From: Streptomyces flavofungini
Lineage (GTDB): Bacteria > Actinomycetota > Actinomycetes > Streptomycetales > Streptomycetaceae
Length of the DNA stretch: 64,000 bases
Assembly: GCF_030388665.1 (NCBI RefSeq)
Contig: NZ_CP128846.1
Span: 558,001 to 622,000 of the forward strand
Direction: 5' to 3'
Made by a program: the position numbers and the translations under genes
Shown: one piece after another, positions 26,163-34,904 of the stretch
Layout: each line of letters begins with the position of its first letter
Position numbering within the stretch: position 1 is the stretch's first letter
The notes under the pieces: model-generated
Database searches by the model: none
What the model saw: the letters and a program-made list of their open reading frames with translations, nothing else
Told to the model about the DNA's origin: nothing

Positions 26163-27533
26163 ATGCCCTCGCGCGCCGCCGACCAGCGTCGTGTCCACCG
26201 CTCCGTCGTCTTCGGCGTGCCGCTCGCCCTGCTCACCGCCGTGGTGGTCACCGGCACCGCGGTGGGCGCGCCGACCGGCCCGGCCGACGGGGCTCGCGAC
26301 AAGGGGAACGGCGCACGCGTCACCGCCACCGCGACGCTCGGCGACGTCCCTCTGGGCCCCTTCAGCAACCGTCTGCTCCCCGGCACCGTGCGGGACGACC
26401 GGGGTGTGGACCTCGGGGGCATCGGCAGCGACATCTACCCCGCAGGTCGCAAGGGCGAGTTCTGGACAGTCACCGACCGTGGCCCCAACGGCCAGATCAA
26501 GGTCGACGGCAAGAAGCGCCGCACGTTCCCCGTGCCGGGTTTCAACCCGGCGATCGTGAAGGTCCGGGTGTCCGGGCGCTCCGTGAAGGTGATCGACGCG
26601 CTGCCGATCACCACCCGCTCCGGGAAGCCCGTCACCGGTCTGCCCAACCAGGAGGGCCGCGACGAGGCTCCGTACACGTACAACGCCACGAAGCCGCTCC
26701 CATACGACCCGAACGGTCTGGACACCGAGGGCATCGTCCGCGCCGAGGACGGTTCCTTCTGGCTGGTCGACGAGTACGGTCCGTCGCTGGTCCACGTCTC
26801 CGCGCGCGGGAAGGTCATCAAGCGGTACGTGCCCAAGGGGCTGAACCTGCGCGGCGCGGGCTATCCGGTGTCGGAGTCGCTGCCCGCGGTACTGCTGCAC
26901 CGGAAGCTCAACCGCGGCTTCGAGGGGCTCGCCCTGCTGCCGAACGGTGAGCTGGTGCTTGCGGTGCAGAGCCCGTTGTCCCTTCCGGACAGGGAGGCGG
27001 GTGACGGCTCGCGGACAGCCCGACTGCTGCGGTTCTCGCCGCGGAAGCAGGTGGTCACCGCCGAGTACGCGTACCGGTTCGACCCCGTCGCTGTCGTGGA
27101 CCCGGGCGAGGACGACACCTCCGAGCTCAAGATCTCCTCCGTCGTCGCCGTGGGCCGCGACCGCCTCCTCGTCGAGGAGCGCACCGACAGGGCGGCCCGG
27201 TTGCAGGTCGTAAGCCTGGACCGGCGTGCGGACATCCTCGGCGGACGCTGGGACGACGCGACGACCCGTCCGTCCTTGGAGCAGTTGGAGGACCCGGCGG
27301 CTTCCGGCGTGCCGGTCCTGCGCAAGCGCCTGATGGTCGATCTGGGCACCGTGGACGGCGTGCCCGGGAAGATCGAGGGCGTTGCCCGGGTGGGCCACCG
27401 CACGCTGGCCCTGATCAACGACAACGACTTCGGGATGACCGACGGGCCGGAGGCGTTCGACGAGGACGGCCGACTGGTGGACAGCGGCATCGAGACCAGC
27501 GTGACGTACGTGCGGCTGCCCAGGAGCCTGTGA
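26163..27533 (+). CDS. Secreted esterase-like protein of the phytase family
   Basis: A 456-residue exported protein. A signal sequence VFGVPLALLTAVVVTGTAVGAPT leads into the esterase-like domain of phytase-type beta propellers: LGGIGSDIYPAGRKGEFWTVTDRGPNGQ, NQEGRDEAPYTYN, GLDTEGIVRAEDGSFWLVDEYGPSLVHVS, RGFEGLALLPNGELVLAVQSPL and IEGVARVGHRTLALINDNDFG. These blades surround a Ca2+/phosphate site in the family, so it may hydrolyse phosphate or carboxyl esters outside the cell. AGGAGG is 6 nt before the ATG. A partial PHO box upstream would fit phosphate control. Confidence 0.85.
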   Translation: MPSRAADQRRVHRSVVFGVPLALLTAVVVTGTAVGAPTGPADGARDKGNGARVTATATLGDVPLGPFSNRLLPGTVRDDRGVDLGGIGSDIYPAGRKGEFWTVTDRGPNGQIKVDGKKRRTFPVPGFNPAIVKVRVSGRSVKVIDALPITTRSGKPVTGLPNQEGRDEAPYTYNATKPLPYDPNGLDTEGIVRAEDGSFWLVDEYGPSLVHVSARGKVIKRYVPKGLNLRGAGYPVSESLPAVLLHRKLNRGFEGLALLPNGELVLAVQSPLSLPDREAGDGSRTARLLRFSPRKQVVTAEYAYRFDPVAVVDPGEDDTSELKISSVVAVGRDRLLVEERTDRAARLQVVSLDRRADILGGRWDDATTRPSLEQLEDPAASGVPVLRKRLMVDLGTVDGVPGKIEGVARVGHRTLALINDNDFGMTDGPEAFDEDGRLVDSGIETSVTYVRLPRSL

Positions 27534-27570
27534 CTCCAGGGGTGCGACAGAGCTCCTCGACGCCTCGGGA

Positions 27571-28035
27571 TCAACGACCCGTCGGGATCAACGACTCGAG
27601 GTCGCTCGGCACCCCGGTGGGCAGCGTGGGGAGGTCGCTGGGCAGCCGGGTCCTGATGTCACTGGGGAGGTCGCTCGGCAGTTCGGAGGGGATCTCCGAG
27701 GGGATGCTGAGCGACGGTGTGGGCCTGGGCTCGCGGCTCTTGGTCTCCTCGGAGGGGCTCTTCTTGTCCGGGGAGTCGTCGCCTCCGGTGGCCAGGACCA
27801 CCACGACGACGACGGCTGCCACGGCCACGAGCACGGCGAGCAGCACGACCAGCCCGTTGCGCCGCCCGGGCGGCCCGCCGCCCGGTGGCTGTGACGGCAG
27901 TCCGTCGTCTCCGGGAGGTGGGCCGTACCCGCCCGGCGGCGGGCCATACCCTCCGGGAGGCGGCCCGAAGTCACCACTCCCCGGAGGGGGCCCGTCACCC
28001 GGCGGAGGCTGCGGCGGTACCGGCGGCATGCTCAT
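27571..28035 (-). CDS. Proline-rich single-pass membrane protein
   Basis: A 154-residue protein: residues 1-58 are Pro/Gly repeats (GDGPPPGSGDFGPPPGGYGPPPGGYGPPPGDD), then RRNGLVVLLAVLVAVAAVVVVVVLATGG is one transmembrane helix, and the C-terminal ~70 residues are repeats of the type LPSDLPSD/IPSEIPSE outside the membrane. This layout (Pro-rich cytoplasmic, TM, Ser/Pro stalk) is common in Streptomyces surface proteins of unknown function. The two in-frame ATGs 6 nt apart make the start uncertain by two residues. It is convergent with the phytase-like gene. Confidence 0.75.
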   Translation of the reverse strand: MSMPPVPPQPPPGDGPPPGSGDFGPPPGGYGPPPGGYGPPPGDDGLPSQPPGGGPPGRRNGLVVLLAVLVAVAAVVVVVVLATGGDDSPDKKSPSEETKSREPRPTPSLSIPSEIPSELPSDLPSDIRTRLPSDLPTLPTGVPSDLESLIPTGR

Positions 28036-28169
28036 ACCGCCAAGAGTCGTCCCGAACCGGTCAAGAAGCGACCCCTGCGCGGAGGTTGCTACACGCCCGC
28101 CCCACGGACCGGACGATTCCGGCACAGTCCGGATGCACTCCGGCCGGCGCCCCCGCGACGAGGCCGCTC

Positions 28170-29336
28170 TCAGCCCCGGACGCCCAGCAGGTGGTCCATG
28201 GCCAGCTGATCGAGACGTTCGAAGGCCATGCCGCGTGCGGCGGCCGCCTCGACGTCGAAGGCCTCGTAGGCGCCGCGGTCGGCGAGCAGGCCCGCGAGCC
28301 CGTCCTCGGCGGTGGGGCGCGCCAGTTCGGGCAGGCGTGCCTGCCGCAGCGCTTCGGTCACCTCGGGGTCCGCGCGGAAAGCCGCCGTCCGGTCGCGCAG
28401 GATCAGGTAGTTGCGCATGCACCCGGCGGCGGAGGACCACACTCCGGCGGCGTCCTCCGTACGCGGCGGCTTGAAGTCGAAGTGGCGCGGCCCTTCGTAA
28501 CCACCCCTCTCCAGGAGGTCGACCAGCCAGAACGCGCTGCGCAGGTCGCCCGCTCCGAACCGCAGGTCCTGGTCGTACTTGATGCCGTTCTGGCCGTTCA
28601 GGTCGATGTGGAAGAGCTTGCCCGCCCACAGGGCCTGGGCGATGCCGTGCGGGAAGTTCAGGCCCGCCATCTGCTCATGGCCCACTTCGGGGTTCACGCC
28701 GTACAGTTCGGGCCGCTCCAGGCGCTCGATGAAGGCGAGGGCGTGCCCGACGGTGGGGAGCAGGATGTCGCCGCGCGGCTCGTTCGGCTTGGGCTCGATG
28801 GCGAAGCGCAGGTCGTACCCCTGCTCGGTCACATAGTCGCCGAGCAGGTCGAAGGCCTCCTTCATCCGGTCCAGGGCGTCGCGTACGTCCTTGGCGGCAC
28901 CGGACTCCGCGCCTTCACGGCCGCCCCAGGCGACGTAGGTGCGGGCGCCGAGCTCGGCCGCCAGATCGATGTTGCGGATCGTCTTGCGCAGCGCGTAGCG
29001 GCGTACGTCGCGGTCGTTGGCGGTGAACGCGCCGTCCTTGAACACCGGATGCGTGAACAGGTTGGTGGTCGCCATCGGCACGACCAGACCGGTCGCGTCC
29101 AGGGCCTCCCGGAAGCGCTTGACGTGCCCGGAACGCTCGGCGTCCGTCGCCCCGAACGGGATGAGGTCGTCGTCGTGGAAGGTGACTCCGTAGGCACCCA
29201 GTTCGGCCAGCTGCCGTACGGAGTCGGCCGGGTCCAGCGGGGCCCTGGTGGCGTCCCCGAAGGGGTCCCTGCCCTGCCAGCCGACGGTCCACAGACCGAA
29301 GCTGAACTTGTCCTCGGGGGTGGGCCGATAGTTCAT
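28170..29336 (-). CDS. xylA: Xylose isomerase
   Basis: A 388-residue enzyme converting D-xylose to D-xylulose, and D-glucose to D-fructose in vitro. The metal and catalytic residues are plain: [12 protein letters not shown] (His54, Asp57), [20 protein letters not shown] (Glu181, Lys183) and LFHIDLNGQ. Size and start match Streptomyces xylose isomerases. It is divergent from xylB, and the gene pair shares an AT-rich control region; the ROK regulator downstream of xylB is the probable repressor. Confidence 0.97.
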   Translation of the reverse strand: MNYRPTPEDKFSFGLWTVGWQGRDPFGDATRAPLDPADSVRQLAELGAYGVTFHDDDLIPFGATDAERSGHVKRFREALDATGLVVPMATTNLFTHPVFKDGAFTANDRDVRRYALRKTIRNIDLAAELGARTYVAWGGREGAESGAAKDVRDALDRMKEAFDLLGDYVTEQGYDLRFAIEPKPNEPRGDILLPTVGHALAFIERLERPELYGVNPEVGHEQMAGLNFPHGIAQALWAGKLFHIDLNGQNGIKYDQDLRFGAGDLRSAFWLVDLLERGGYEGPRHFDFKPPRTEDAAGVWSSAAGCMRNYLILRDRTAAFRADPEVTEALRQARLPELARPTAEDGLAGLLADRGAYEAFDVEAAAARGMAFERLDQLAMDHLLGVRG

Positions 29337-29369
29337 GTGCGACTCCTCGCGGGCTCCTCGACCATTTCG

Positions 29370-29397
29370 TCATGGCACTTAACAAATTAGTATCCTC
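29370..29397. promoter_or_regulatory. Shared AT-rich control region of xylA and xylB
   Basis: Between the divergent starts lies CACTTAACAAATTAGTATCC, the only AT-rich run in the neighbourhood, containing an imperfect ACTTAA...TTAGT dyad. ROK repressors of xylose genes typically bind AT-rich palindromes between xylA and xylB, so this is the probable XylR site with overlapping promoters. Confidence 0.5.
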
Positions 29398-29472
29398 ACG
29401 CACCGCTGGGAAGGTCGAAGGAAGCACGTTCCCGTGCGCACGCCCGGGAGAGCCGCCAGAACGGAGTCGCCG

Positions 29473-30918
29473 ATGTCATCAGCGCCATCAGGCCCCCTCG
29501 TCGTGGGTGTGGACAGCTCCACGCAGTCCACGAAGGCCCTCGTCGTCGACGCGGGCACCGGAGAGGTCGTGGCGAGCGGCCAGGCACCCCACACGGTCAG
29601 TTCCGGAGCTCTCCGGGAGAGCGACCCCGAGCAGTGGTGGGACGCCCTCTGCGAGGCCCTGCGCCAGTGCGGCCCCGCCGCGCGTGAGGCCGCCGCGGTG
29701 TCGGTCGGCGGCCAGCAGCACGGGCTCGTCGCACTCGACGCCCGAGGCAGGTCCGTACGGCCCGCGCTGCTGTGGAACGACGTGCGGTCCGCGCCGCAGG
29801 CCCGCCGCCTGGTGGAACGGCTGGGAGGCGCCAAGGCGTGGGCGGACCGCGTCGGGAGCGTGCCGGGGCCCTCGTTCACGGTGACGAAGTGGGCCTGGCT
29901 CACCGAGCACGAGCCCGCCTCCGTACGCGCCACCGTCGCGGTGCGGCTTCCCCACGACTACCTCACGGAGCGCCTGACAGGCGCCGGGACGACCGACCGC
30001 GGCGATGTCTCCGGTACGGGGTGGTGGGCGTCGGCGACCGAGTCGTACGACGAGGAGATCCTGCGCCTGGTGGACCTCGACCCGACGCTCCTGCCGCGGG
30101 TCGTGCACTCCGGAGAGGTCGCAGGGACGGTGCGCGGCAGCGATGAACTGCCCTTCTCCAAGGGGACTCTGGTGGCTCCCGGGACCGGCGACAACGCGGC
30201 TGCCGCTCTCGGCCTCGGGCTGCGCCCCGGCACACCGGTGCTGAGCCTCGGTACGTCCGGCACGGTGTACGCCGTCTCCGAACGCCGCCCCACCGATCCG
30301 ACCGGAACAGTCGCCGGTTTCGCCGACGCGCGCGGTGCGTGGCTGCCGCTGGCCTGCACCCTCAACTGCACCCTGGCCATCGACCGGATCGCCTCGCTCC
30401 TCAGCCTCGACCGGGAAGCCGTGCAGCCCGGCGGCGCCGTGACCGTCCTTCCCTACCTGGACGGCGAGCGCACGCCCGACCTGCCGCACGCCTCGGGGAC
30501 GCTGCGCGGCCTGCGCCACGACACGACACCGGGGCAGGTTCTCCAGGGGGCGTACGACGGCGCGGTCCACGCCCTCCTGGGCGCACTGGATGCCGTCCTG
30601 GACGCGGACGCCGACCGTTCCGAACCGCTGCTGCTCATCGGCGGCGGTGCGCGCGGCACCGCCTGGCAGGAGACCGTACGACGCCTCTCCGGAAGGCCCG
30701 TCCAGATCCCCGAAGCCCGCGAACTCGTCGCCCTGGGTGCCGCCGCACAGGCCGCCGGACTCCTCTCCGGGGAGGACCCGGCCGCGGTGGCACGGCGCTG
30801 GGGCACCGCCCGGGGACCTGTCCTGGAGGCAGTCGAACGGGACGAGCCGACGCTCTCCAGGATCTCGTCCTTCCTCTCCGATGCGGCACCCTTGCTGGAT
30901 GGGGCTCATGGAGTGTGA
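29473..30918 (+). CDS. xylB: Xylulokinase
   Basis: A 481-residue FGGY-family sugar kinase phosphorylating D-xylulose to xylulose-5-phosphate for the pentose phosphate pathway. The phosphate-1 motif GVDSSTQSTKALVVD, the substrate region GQQHGLVALD..GRSVRPALLWNDVRS, and the C-terminal actin-like ATPase with GTSGTVYAVSE, DGERTPDLP and LLLIGGGARGTAWQE are characteristic. The ATG at 29473 has CGGAG at the right distance. The last codons overlap the ROK repressor start, so the two are coupled. Confidence 0.95.
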   Translation: MSSAPSGPLVVGVDSSTQSTKALVVDAGTGEVVASGQAPHTVSSGALRESDPEQWWDALCEALRQCGPAAREAAAVSVGGQQHGLVALDARGRSVRPALLWNDVRSAPQARRLVERLGGAKAWADRVGSVPGPSFTVTKWAWLTEHEPASVRATVAVRLPHDYLTERLTGAGTTDRGDVSGTGWWASATESYDEEILRLVDLDPTLLPRVVHSGEVAGTVRGSDELPFSKGTLVAPGTGDNAAAALGLGLRPGTPVLSLGTSGTVYAVSERRPTDPTGTVAGFADARGAWLPLACTLNCTLAIDRIASLLSLDREAVQPGGAVTVLPYLDGERTPDLPHASGTLRGLRHDTTPGQVLQGAYDGAVHALLGALDAVLDADADRSEPLLLIGGGARGTAWQETVRRLSGRPVQIPEARELVALGAAAQAAGLLSGEDPAAVARRWGTARGPVLEAVERDEPTLSRISSFLSDAAPLLDGAHGV

Positions 30919-32179
30919 CGGTACGGAGCGGGCGGGGGATGGCCGAGGTCCGACAGAGCCGGGCGGGAGGCGGGACCACACGCTCACCGCACCGCGGGAG
31001 CGGCTCACCCGGGCCACCCGCGAACGCCTTGCCGACACCCAGCAGGGCATGCGTCGCCGCAACCTCTCCCGGGTGATGCACGCTGTCGCCGCGCAGGGCA
31101 CGCTGTCGCGCGCCTCCGTGGCATCACGGATCGGCCTGACCCGGGCCGCCGTGTCCACGTTGGTGGACGAGTTGATCCGTGCGGGGCTCTTGGAGGAGTT
31201 GGGCCCCGAGCGTCCGGGGCGGGTGGGCCGCCCGGGCTCCGCACTCGCGGTCAGCGCTCAGGGGCCGGCCGGAATCGGGGCGGATGTCGGTGTCGACCAC
31301 TTGGCGGTGTGTGCGGTCGACCTGCGCGGTGACGTACGCGCGCGTGCCGTGCGGCGGGTCGACAACCGGGGCCGCGCTCCTCAGCCCGTGCTCGCCGACC
31401 TCGCCTCACTCGTCCGTGAGGTGATCCGGACGGCCGAACAGGAAGGACTGCGTCCGGCGGGCCTCGCGGTCGCCGTGCCCGGCCTGGTCGCGCGCGACAC
31501 GCGCACCGTCGTACGCGCCCCCAACCTCGACTGGCACGACACGGACATCGGCGCCCTCCTGCCGACGGAACTGCCGCTGAGCGTGGACAACGAGGCGAAC
31601 TTCGGCGCCCTGGCGGAGTTGTGGCTCGGCGCCACGGCACCGGCGGACTTCCTCCATGTCTCGGCCGAGATCGGCATCGGTGCGGCGCTGGTGGTCGAAG
31701 GGAGACTACTGCGGGGAAGCCGGGGCTTCGCAGGCGAGTTGGGGCACGTGCCCGTCTGGCCGGAGGGGCCGACGTGCGCGTGCGGCGGACGCGGCTGTCT
31801 GGAGCAGTACGCGGGTGAGGAAGCGCTGCTGCGGGCGGCGGGCCTGGCGTCCGGGGCGGACCGGATGGAGGCGCTCGCCGAGCGGGCGCACACGGGCGAC
31901 ATGAAGGCCAGGGCGGCCTTGCGGGACGCCGGAGCCGCGCTGGGGATCGCGCTGACTGGTGCGGTGAATCTCCTCGATCCACGGGCGGTGGTGCTCGGCG
32001 GTGCGCTGTCCCGGCTCGCACCGTGGCTGCTCCCCTCCCTGGAGGGCGAGTTGGGGCGCCGCACCACGGGCCCCGGCTGCGAGGTCGTCGTGTCCGGCGT
32101 CGGGTCGGACGGGCCGCTGCTGGGGGCGGCTCATGCGGTGGTTCGGGCGGTGCTCGACGATCCGGTGGGGGTTGCCTGA
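30908..32179 (+). CDS. xylR: ROK-family transcriptional repressor of the xylose genes
   Basis: A 423-residue regulator. The N-terminus has a winged helix (QGMRRRNLSRVMHAVAAQGTLSRASVASRIGLTRAAVSTLVDELIRAGLLEEL), then a ROK domain with the metal-binding CACGGRGCLEQYAGEEALL and LELGHV-type turn GELGHVPVWPEG. In the family xylose binding releases DNA. The best start (ATG 30908, or 30899) lies inside the 3' end of xylB, so translation is coupled. Together with the AT-rich xylA-xylB spacer it makes a self-contained xylose module. Confidence 0.9.
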   Translation: MECDGTERAGDGRGPTEPGGRRDHTLTAPRERLTRATRERLADTQQGMRRRNLSRVMHAVAAQGTLSRASVASRIGLTRAAVSTLVDELIRAGLLEELGPERPGRVGRPGSALAVSAQGPAGIGADVGVDHLAVCAVDLRGDVRARAVRRVDNRGRAPQPVLADLASLVREVIRTAEQEGLRPAGLAVAVPGLVARDTRTVVRAPNLDWHDTDIGALLPTELPLSVDNEANFGALAELWLGATAPADFLHVSAEIGIGAALVVEGRLLRGSRGFAGELGHVPVWPEGPTCACGGRGCLEQYAGEEALLRAAGLASGADRMEALAERAHTGDMKARAALRDAGAALGIALTGAVNLLDPRAVVLGGALSRLAPWLLPSLEGELGRRTTGPGCEVVVSGVGSDGPLLGAAHAVVRAVLDDPVGVA

Positions 32180-32560
32180 AGACGGCACTGTGGGCCATGA
32201 CGGCCCGACACTCGTTCGAGTGACGTGCCGCATGAGTACCATCCGGGCGGATAGGTCACGGGGCTCTGACGTGCGAAGGTCGGCTGCTGCACGGGCACGT
32301 GTCAGCACCCTTCCAGTCCTACGTATGGAACTGGAGGTGGCCGTGCGCCAGCGCGAGGGGCACCGACCTGTCGTTCGGACCTGAGAAGGACCGCAACGGG
32401 ACGTCAACGAGCATCGGGTCCTGCTCGACGGCGTCGATGTGACCGAGGCCGAGCAGAAGGCCACCCTGTTCGGTGAGCCTCAGTCGAACACCCCCAAGGA
32501 GATCCGCCGCCACGTCGCCCTCTGACGTGCCTCCGGCGGCCGTGCACGAAGCCCCAGGCG
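32180..32560. other. Gene-poor stretch with a small coding-like remnant
   Basis: No complete gene is convincing. The + strand at 32397-32523 reads DVNEHRVLLDGVDVTEAEQKATLFGEPQSNTPKEIRRHVAL and stops, with a stop immediately upstream in the same frame; this looks like the 3' remnant of a lost gene. The rest holds no domain, repeat or terminator that I can support. Confidence 0.35.
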
Positions 32561-33300
32561 GAGGGCTACGACGGCTGCGGTCCCGCAGAAGACGTACGCC
32601 CGCTTGTCGAAGCGCGTCGCCACCACCCAGTTGGCCTCCAACCGGCTGATCATCCATTCGCCTGCATTCCTGCGGGCCTAGCGAGCCGCATCGAAGCTGG
32701 TGGGCCTGCCGCCGCTGCTGCCGGAGCGCAGGTGGTGGGCCCGCTGGTCACGCCGTTCAGGGATGGCGTGTTTGAGCTGCCGGCGTCGTAGGTAACTGCG
32801 ATCGCAGCGTGATGCGTACGCTTTTTCGCCGCTCAGATGGTCCGGCCGGGAGCGTGGACGGCCACCGTCAGACCGGGCCACGCGAATAGGGATCAGGACC
32901 GGGATCATCTGCGAGCCATCGCCCCACTTCGGGGGGGCGGCCAGCATGGCCAGCGGCCGGAGTCCGCCCTCACGCGCCACGTGCGTCTTCGTCGTCAGGC
33001 CGCCACGCGAACGGCCCAAGCCCTCATAGGCGCGGTGCCGGGTAGGCGCCGGATGCCCCTGCCGGATTGTCGCGGCCGGGCAGGCGTGCGCTGGCGGCGT
33101 GCTGAAGAGGACGGCGCACAGCGGAGCCCGCACTCACCATCGACCAGTCGATCCGACCGTTCGCATCGGCTTCTGCCTGAAGAACCCAGAAGATTCCCTC
33201 CCGCGTCCCGTCCACGGACCAGCACCGATGTCAGTCGTAACAGGCCTACCGGCTCCCGAACCTGGCCCCAGGCCAGCCGCGAAACCAGGCGGAGCGCGGC
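32560..33300 (-). pseudogene. Decayed IS5-type transposase
   Basis: The minus strand reads, in successive frames, DGTREGIFWVLQAEADANGRIDWSMVSAGSAV, LGRSRGGLTTKTHV...LRPLAML, GGRPRSRPDHLSGEKAYASRCDRSYLRRRQLKHAIPERRDQRAHHLRSGSSGGRPTSFDAAR. After an internal TAG (about 32680) it continues ARRNAGEW.ISRLEANWVVATRFDKRAYVFCG. These are the DDE blocks of the IS5/IS427-type transposases, interrupted by frameshifts and the stop. No inverted repeats were recognised, so it is an old fragment. Confidence 0.7.
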
Positions 33301-34134
33301 TAGGTTCATCACTCCGCGACCGCCCTTCTGGTCCGTCAGGAAATAGTGCCCCAGCCGTCACTCGTCGAGAATTCCCTTTCGACCACACGAGAAATGCCAC
33401 CGGTTCAGCCCAATGACGGGACTGCGCACGCAACTTCGGTCCTGCCTGGCCGACGCCCCTGCCCGATCTGGACACAGTGGATGAATCCAGGATTCCGCTC
33501 CCCCGTCTCCCCTGACCTAATTTTCTCCACCCTGTCCCCCACACGAGTGGCGAACTTATCCACACTCGCGGCGCCGTACACAGATCCACCTCAGGCCCTT
33601 CCACCTCAACAGACTTGGCCCGTACCGTATTTGGCGTGAGGTCACCCCCACAGCGCAGACAGCGGGACGGGAGCATGGCCGCACGGACGCAGACAAGCTC
33701 GTCAGATCACGTCAGATCACGCCCGCCTTCAGGCAGACGGCTCGAGAAAGGAACTTCGAGCAGCTCATGCGAACGACTCAGGAAAGGAGTTCCAGGCAAC
33801 AACTCAGCATCCACGCGAAACGAACTCAGGGCAGCGGAGCCGACTACGCACAGTGCGCCTGCCACTCTCTGGACGCCCACGAATTCGCCACCCACACTGT
33901 GCAGGCATCAGGCATCAGGCATCAGGCATCAGGCATCAGGCATCAGGCATCAGGCACCCGTCGCTCGGCATCCGCCGCTCGGCACGCACCACCCCGCACC
34001 ACCCTCCTGCGCCCTCCCTCCCCCCCAACTCCCCCACCACGGCCCTGCACCACCCCTCACCCGCGCGGTCTCGCCGCCCCTCACCCAGGAACCGTGCCAT
34101 CCAACTGCTCCCCCCACCGAGAGGCAGAACAGCC
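33301..34134. other. Gene-poor, relatively AT-rich stretch
   Basis: About 830 bp between the decayed transposase and the amidase without a convincing gene. Open frames here are short and give low-complexity or Arg-rich translations in every frame. Its notable content is the GGCATCA tandem repeat at 33904-33956 and the polypyrimidine-rich run after it (CCCACC-rich, 34000-34110) leading to the amidase start. Confidence 0.6.
33904..33956. repeat. Tandem heptanucleotide repeat (GGCATCA)7
   Basis: Seven exact copies of the 7-bp unit GGCATCA followed by a truncated GGCA, head to tail. Such short in-phase tandem arrays are rare in a Streptomyces chromosome and are prone to slippage, so copy number probably varies between strains. 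It lies about 180 bp upstream of the amidase start. Confidence 0.9.
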
Positions 34135-34779
34135 ATGGATCGAGCAGAACACCAAGCAAAGGACACACCACAGGCCGAAACACCCGCTCCGATACTCCGG
34201 CCCGCCAGGCGCCGGATCCTCCAAGGCGCCGCTCTCGCCGCCCTCCCGTCCGCACTCCTGACGGCGCGTCCGGCCGAGGCACAAGCACGTGCCGTCGACT
34301 ACCCCCTGGCCGAGTCGGTGCCGGCAAGCACCTCCAACTACACCACCTCCAACCGCCCCACCACCTATCCGGTCGAGTACGTGATCATTCACGTCACGCA
34401 GGAGACGTACGCCGACACGCTCGCCATCTTCAAGAACCCGGCGAAGAAGGTCTCCGCGCACTACGTCGTCCGCTCGACGGACGGCCACATCGCCCAGTGC
34501 GTCCGCGAACGCAACATCGCCTGGCACGCGGGCAACTGGAACTACAACACACGCAGCATCGGCATCGAGCACGAAGGGTGGGTGGACAAGCCGCAGTACT
34601 TCACCAACGAGATGTACGAACAGTCCGCGGCCCTGACCGCGGCCATCTGCAAGAAGTACGGCATCCCGAAGGACCGCAAGCACATCATCGGCCACGTCGA
34701 GGTCCCAGGGACGGATCACACCGACCCCGGCCGGCACTGGGACTGGTCCCGCTACATACGCATGGTGAACTTCGCCTGA
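34135..34779 (+). CDS. Exported N-acetylmuramoyl-L-alanine amidase
   Basis: A 214-residue amidase of the Amidase_2/PGRP fold cleaving the bond between MurNAc and the L-Ala stem peptide. PARRRILQGAALAALPSALLTARPAEAQA is a twin-arginine signal. The zinc ligands are spread as IIHVTQE (His), WHAGNWNYNTRSIGIEHEGW and HVEVPGTDHTDPGRHW. Compact for the family (no wall-binding repeats), so it may turn over wall in the aerial stage or serve autolysis. GAGAGG is about 10 nt before the ATG. Confidence 0.88.
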   Translation: MDRAEHQAKDTPQAETPAPILRPARRRILQGAALAALPSALLTARPAEAQARAVDYPLAESVPASTSNYTTSNRPTTYPVEYVIIHVTQETYADTLAIFKNPAKKVSAHYVVRSTDGHIAQCVRERNIAWHAGNWNYNTRSIGIEHEGWVDKPQYFTNEMYEQSAALTAAICKKYGIPKDRKHIIGHVEVPGTDHTDPGRHWDWSRYIRMVNFA

Positions 34780-34904
34780 CCGCGCCACCGCGAGCCCGAC
34801 CGCGGACGGTCGAGGACCGCCGACGTCACTGCGCGGACGCTTGTCGGCCCGAGTTCCCGGGGTGACGATGGCAGCACCGCATCGCCGCCCCGGGGAGGAC
34901 CGAG

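Noticed and set aside
32836..33346. Plus-strand frames through the IS5 remnant
   Set aside because: Antisense of recognisable transposase blocks; no independent support.
33134..33676. 180-residue minus-strand frame MLPSRCLRCGGDLTPNTV...
   Set aside because: Starts with a CxxC pair but then has no folded pattern, overlaps the decayed transposase, and the start lacks a ribosome site.
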